A stretch of DNA of 64,000 nt from Solirubrobacterales bacterium (lineage in GTDB: Bacteria > Actinomycetota > Thermoleophilia > Solirubrobacterales > Solirubrobacteraceae), in assembly GCA_027449125.1 (NCBI GenBank), contig DAIDME010000089.1, positions 124,001 to 188,000 on the forward strand, in the 5' to 3' direction. Below are positions 60,516 through 64,000 of this stretch, piece by piece (position 1 is the stretch's first letter; the number at the start of each line of letters is the position of its first letter). The translations under genes were made by a program, and so were the position numbers. A model generated the notes under the pieces. It was not told the DNA's origin. It was given only the letters and a program-made list of their open reading frames with translations, and did not search any database.

Positions 60516-61325
60516 CTATCCGGCGAGCGCCGCGGCCGTCGTGCGCAGCGCGTCACAGTGGGCGGCCACGTCATGGACTCGGAAGATGGTCGCGCCACCC
60601 GCGTAGGCGATCACGTTGGTCGCGATCGTCGCCGCCAGCCGGTCTGAGACGGCTCTGCCGGTCACCTCTCCGAGAAAGCCCTTGCGGCTGGTTCCCACCA
60701 GCAGCGGCCGGCCGATCGCGGTCAGCTCGGGCAGCCGCCTGAGCAGCTCCAGGTTCTCAGCCGTGCTCTTGCCGAAGCTGCCGCCACCGAATCCCGGATC
60801 GAGGATCACCCGCTCCTCCGCCACGCCGTGTGCAACCGCGAAGGCCAAGCGTTCCTCGAGGAAGCTCTTGACCTCCGAGACCACGTCCTCATAACGCGCC
60901 CGCCCGGTCGGCTCGCCGGGCATGTGCCGCATGTGCATCAGACAGATGTCGGCGCCGGCGGCGGCGACGATCTCCGCCAGCTCTGGTGCGGCTCTCAGCG
61001 CCGTCACGTCGTTGACGAGGGTGGCACCCACCGCGAGCGCCCGTTGCGCAACACTCGCCTTCATCGTGTCAACCGAGATCTGGGCGCCGACACCCGCACT
61101 GACGAGCGCCTCGATCACCGGGACCACGCGCCGCGACTCCTCCTCGGCCTGCACCGGGTCGGCTCCGGGCCGCGTCGACTCGCCGCCGACGTCGAGGATG
61201 CCGGCGCCCTGTGCCGCCAGCTCGAGCCCGTGCACCGCGGCCTGTCGCGGGTCGAAGTACCTGCCACCGTCGCTGAAGGAGTCGGGGGTGACGTTGACGA
61301 CCCCCATCACCGTGAACGCGTCCAC
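60516..61325 (-). CDS. folP: Dihydropteroate synthase
   Basis: A 269-residue TIM-barrel enzyme joining pABA to the pterin. The blocks MGVVNVTPDSFSDGG, GAGILDVGGESTRPGA, ISVDTMKASVA, VNDVTAL and GTSRKGFLGEVTGRAV are in order. In place of the usual DPGxGFGK the sequence is DPGFGGGSFGKS, with extra residues; whether this is a normal variant in the class needs an alignment. It leads the folate run and is preceded by a small membrane protein 10 bases upstream. Confidence 0.94.
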   Translation of the reverse strand: MDAFTVMGVVNVTPDSFSDGGRYFDPRQAAVHGLELAAQGAGILDVGGESTRPGADPVQAEEESRRVVPVIEALVSAGVGAQISVDTMKASVAQRALAVGATLVNDVTALRAAPELAEIVAAAGADICLMHMRHMPGEPTGRARYEDVVSEVKSFLEERLAFAVAHGVAEERVILDPGFGGGSFGKSTAENLELLRRLPELTAIGRPLLVGTSRKGFLGEVTGRAVSDRLAATIATNVIAYAGGATIFRVHDVAAHCDALRTTAAALAG

Positions 61326-61334
61326 GCGCGCCGG

Positions 61335-61700
61335 TCAGTCGGGCCAGCGGCCGGTGCGACGGAAGTGCTCGCGAGCGCTGTCCTCCTGCGCGCGGTCGTC
61401 CGCTTCGTCGGCGTTGAGCCGCAGCATCCAGTTGAGCAGCGCGATCATCATCGCCACGACGATCGCGGCCACGCCGATCGTCGAGAGCATCGAGTCGTGC
61501 GACAGCTTCGTGGTGACGAACACGTTCGCCTCGGCCGCGTTGTCCTGCACTCCGGTCAGATGGAAGTGGGCCAGCACGAGCATCACGAGCCCGAAGACCA
61601 CGAACAGCGCCGGCAGCCCCCAGCGGATGATCAGCACCAGCGCCCCGGGCCGCGGGGTCTTCCTTGGCGTGACGATGCTGAGCAGCGAACCGGGTTGCAT
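61335..61700 (-). CDS. Small two-TM membrane protein
   Basis: A 121-residue protein with transmembrane segments near residues 22-44 (LIIRWGLPALFVVFGLVMLVLA) and 73-91 (TIGVAAIVVAMMIALLNWM) and polar ends, with LREHFRR-like C-terminus. It has no motif I recognise. It stands between the liv genes (28-base gap) and folP (9-base gap) on the same strand and may share their transcript. Confidence 0.6.
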   Translation of the reverse strand: MQPGSLLSIVTPRKTPRPGALVLIIRWGLPALFVVFGLVMLVLAHFHLTGVQDNAAEANVFVTTKLSHDSMLSTIGVAAIVVAMMIALLNWMLRLNADEADDRAQEDSAREHFRRTGRWPD

Positions 61701-61728
61701 AGTGTCACCTTATCGCGGAGCAGCTGCC

Positions 61729-62394
61729 TCAAAGCAGGCGCCCGAGGCTCATCTGCAGCGAGCGGCAACCTAGCGCGTCTAGGACGTCCAGGTTCTGCTC
61801 GACGAGCACGAGCGTGATCGAGCCGCGCAGCGCCTGCAGGGCTTCGATGACGACGTCAACCACATTGGCCGCAAGCCCTTGACTGGGCTCGTCCAGCATC
61901 AGCACGCGCGGACCGGTCATCAATGCGCGGCTGATCGCAAGCATTTGCTGCTCACCGCCGGAAAGCGATGACGCTCCGACGCCTATGCGGTCCCGCAGCC
62001 GCGGAAACAGCGCTAGCACGGTCTCCAGCCGGCGTCGATGCTCGGCATCAAGCCGCGATCTCCCACGCGCCATCACGGTGACGTCAAGGTTCTGGCGCAC
62101 CGACAGCGCGCCGATCACCTGACGGCCCTCGGGAACCAGCGCCAGTCCGGACCGCACCCGCTGATGGACTGGGCGCCCGGCCAGGTCGAGATCATCGAGC
62201 TCGACCTGGCCCCCGCTCATTCCAATCAGCCCGGCGATCGTGTTCAGCAGCGTACTCTTGCCGGCCCCATTGGCGCCGGTGATGCCGACCACCTCGCCGG
62301 GCTCGCAGGCGAAGGTGATGTCGTGGAGAACGGTCACTGATCCGTATCCGGAGCAGAGGTCAGTGACCCGGAGCTCGCCGCCGGCCATGCTCAC
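61729..62394 (-). CDS. livF: Branched-chain amino-acid ABC transporter ATPase (LivF)
   Basis: A 221-residue ABC ATPase. The Walker A is GANGAGKSTLLNTI, the signature SSLSGGEQQMLAISRALM, the Walker B VLMLDEPSQGLA; LCSGYGSVTVLHDITFACEP opens it as in LivF. LivF pairs with LivG to energise import of Leu/Ile/Val or related substrates. It overlaps the LivM-LivG fusion by four bases. The substrate-binding protein and LivH would lie beyond the right edge. Confidence 0.92.
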   Translation of the reverse strand: MSMAGGELRVTDLCSGYGSVTVLHDITFACEPGEVVGITGANGAGKSTLLNTIAGLIGMSGGQVELDDLDLAGRPVHQRVRSGLALVPEGRQVIGALSVRQNLDVTVMARGRSRLDAEHRRRLETVLALFPRLRDRIGVGASSLSGGEQQMLAISRALMTGPRVLMLDEPSQGLAANVVDVVIEALQALRGSITLVLVEQNLDVLDALGCRSLQMSLGRLL

Positions 62395-64000
62395 GCGGCC
62401 CCCTCGGCCGGCCGCAACAAGGCGCCACGGGCCTCACGGCTGCCAAGCAGCTCCTGCGGCGGCCCCGACCTGACGATGCGCCCCACATCCATGACGTAGA
62501 CGAAGTCCGCAAGGCGCTGGACAAAGTCGAGGTTGTGGTCGATCACTAGGACGGCGGCGCCGGCGTCGCGGAGCCTCACGATCCATTCCTGCAACTGCTC
62601 GATCTCACCAAGCGACAGGCCAACGGCGGGCTCATCGAGCAGGCACACGCTCGGCTCCTCGTCGAGTGCACGCACGAGCTCTACGAACTTGCGCTCGCCC
62701 GTCCCGAGCGTGCTCACGCGGCGCTGGGCGAGCTCGTCGAGCCCAGCTTTCGCAAGCCGCTCAAGGGCGGTCTCCCGGTGCTCGCGCTCACGCGCAGCAG
62801 ACCGCCACCAGACCGTCCCCTCACCTGCCTCACGGCCCAGCATCACGTTGTCAAGGACGCTCAGGTCCTCGACCAGCCTTGGCACCTGAAAGGTCCGCGC
62901 CACGCCCAGGCGCGTGCGCTGCGCCGCCCCGAGTGCCGTGATGTCCTGCGTACCAAGGCTCACCCTTCCGCCGTCCAGCCGCTCGACGCCTGAGATCATG
63001 TTGACGAGCGTGGACTTGCCGGCGCCGTTGGAGCCGATCAGCGCCGTGACCCTGCCCGCCTCCAGGGTCAACGACACCGAGTCGACGGCGACCACACCGC
63101 CGAAGCGCCGACTCGCGTCTGTGATTTCAAGGTTCCGGCGCTCGCCGTGCACTCCCACGGACATCCCATCCCGCTCTGAATGCGCCCGGGCGACGGAGGG
63201 ATCGTCGACGCGGCGCTCAGCCGCGCGGCCGCGCGCCGCCACAGCCTCACCGTCCGGCGCGTGGCGGGCACGGCGAACTGCGGCCCGCCGGCGCAGGCGC
63301 TGAGCTGCATCGCTGACGGCCCCGCCGATACCCGCCCGCAGGTAGAAGGCGCACAGCAGGAACACCAGGCCGTAGACCAGCAGCGAGTAGTTGCCCGCGG
63401 TGTCCACCAGCGCCTGCACCCAGAGAATGACGAGTGCACCGAGAAACCCGCCGTAGCTGTAACCGACGCCGCCGATCACCACGAGCGCCACGAGCTGGAC
63501 CGACTCGATCGCCCCGACACTGTCGGGCGTGATCAGGCCTTCGAAAGGGAAGAACAGGGCACCGGCTAGCGCCGGGAAGAACGAAGCGAGCACGAACAGG
63601 CCAAGGCGCGCCCTGAAGGTGCGAACGCCCAGCACGCTCGCCACCAAGTCGTCGGCTCTCACGAGCTTGAAGATGCGGCCGCGCCGGCCGGCGACTGCCC
63701 ATCGGTAGACGGCAAGCGAGATGGCGGCACACACCAGCCCGACCACATACCAGCCGAGGTTGCTCTGGACAGTGGTGAAGCCCAGACCGAGCACGCGCAG
63801 CGTCGTCATACCCGACGTGCCGTTAGTGGCGTTCGGGTAGGCGGCGATGAGACCCGCAAAGGCCGTTGCCAGCCCGAGGTAGGCGACGGCGAAGTAGTGC
63901 TGCGAGAGCCTCACCAGAACGAAGCCGACGATCACAGCCAGCGCCATCGTCAGCGCGATCGCAGCGAGGATTGCGGGGACCAGCGGCCAGTGCCAGTGAC
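62391..64000 (-). CDS. Fused LivM-LivG: ABC permease-ATPase, partial
   Basis: One open frame runs from the right window edge to 62391, so the N-terminus is missing (the ATG at 63947 is internal; HWHWPLVP and more residues precede it). Permease part: hydrophobic segments with YFAVAYLGLATAFAGLIAAYP, ELVRADDLVASVLGVRTFR-type EAA loop and GLITPDSVGAIESVQLVALVVIGGVG, the LivM pattern. After an Arg/Ala-rich linker (about 60 residues) the LivG ATPase follows: Walker A GSNGAGKSTLVNMISG, an altered signature LGTGERK and Walker B VCLLDEPAVGLS. Such M-G fusions occur in actinobacteria. Confidence 0.88.
   Translation of the reverse strand, partial: HWHWPLVPAILAAIALTMALAVIVGFVLVRLSQHYFAVAYLGLATAFAGLIAAYPNATNGTSGMTTLRVLGLGFTTVQSNLGWYVVGLVCAAISLAVYRWAVAGRRGRIFKLVRADDLVASVLGVRTFRARLGLFVLASFFPALAGALFFPFEGLITPDSVGAIESVQLVALVVIGGVGYSYGGFLGALVILWVQALVDTAGNYSLLVYGLVFLLCAFYLRAGIGGAVSDAAQRLRRRAAVRRARHAPDGEAVAARGRAAERRVDDPSVARAHSERDGMSVGVHGERRNLEITDASRRFGGVVAVDSVSLTLEAGRVTALIGSNGAGKSTLVNMISGVERLDGGRVSLGTQDITALGAAQRTRLGVARTFQVPRLVEDLSVLDNVMLGREAGEGTVWWRSAAREREHRETALERLAKAGLDELAQRRVSTLGTGERKFVELVRALDEEPSVCLLDEPAVGLSLGEIEQLQEWIVRLRDAGAAVLVIDHNLDFVQRLADFVYVMDVGRIVRSGPPQELLGSREARGALLRPAEGAA

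Overview
The window looks like chromosome of a very GC-rich actinobacterium (about 70% G+C by eye), most likely of class Thermoleophilia (Solirubrobacterales or a relative). I infer this from codon use, CarD, a SigH-type sigma factor, DisA, a Tad pilus locus and actinobacterial-style operons; there is no rRNA to confirm it. I see about 60 genes, one tRNA, no CRISPR array and no intact insertion sequence. Both edges cut genes: a MarP-like protease on the left and a fused LivM-LivG protein on the right.

Layout. 0-3 kb: envelope and stress genes (MarP-like protease, lipoprotein, SRPBCC protein, zinc-ribbon protein) and a divergent FHA protein. 3-11 kb: a same-strand run lysA-hom-thrC-thrB followed by MFS transporter, aldo/keto reductase and PLP decarboxylase. 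A DtxR/IdeR-like iron box sits at the thrB/MFS junction. 11-20 kb: exporter, phosphopantetheinyl transferase, PspA, thioesterase, a 700-base hairpin-rich gap, CNNM/CBS protein, pterin dehydratase, cobalamin-binding-type protein, rhomboid protease, and a sigma factor with a small membrane partner. 20-25 kb: FAD amine oxidase, a small membrane protein, a decayed hicBA toxin-antitoxin pair, tRNA-Thr(UGU), an FTR1 iron permease behind a second iron-box-like palindrome, and a PHP phosphoesterase.

25-39 kb holds the Firmicutes/actinobacterial block clpC-radA-disA-carD-ispD-ispF-cysS-rlmB-sigH. Two opposite-strand insertions interrupt it: a vanH-vanA pair (D-lactate dehydrogenase plus D-Ala-D-Lac ligase, with no vanX) between disA and radA, and a GT-C-like membrane protein between radA and clpC.

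39-51 kb: three GT-C-like membrane proteins, then a Tad pilus locus (flp pilin divergent from them, L,D-transpeptidase, tadC, tadB, tadA, tadZ, cpaB, tadE). 51-64 kb: OatA-like acyltransferase with an SGNH domain, lysS, greA, membrane protein, dus, amidohydrolase, the cofactor run folP-folB-folK-coaX, a small membrane protein and branched-chain amino-acid ABC components.

Themes: aspartate-family amino acids, iron-linked transport, cell-wall remodelling (VanHA, L,D-transpeptidase, acyltransferase, DisA) and surface pili. Points most worth checking are vanHA without vanX inside a conserved block, the iron-box-fronted MFS-AKR-decarboxylase operon, the hicBA relic beside the tRNA, and the structured gap at 15.0-15.6 kb.
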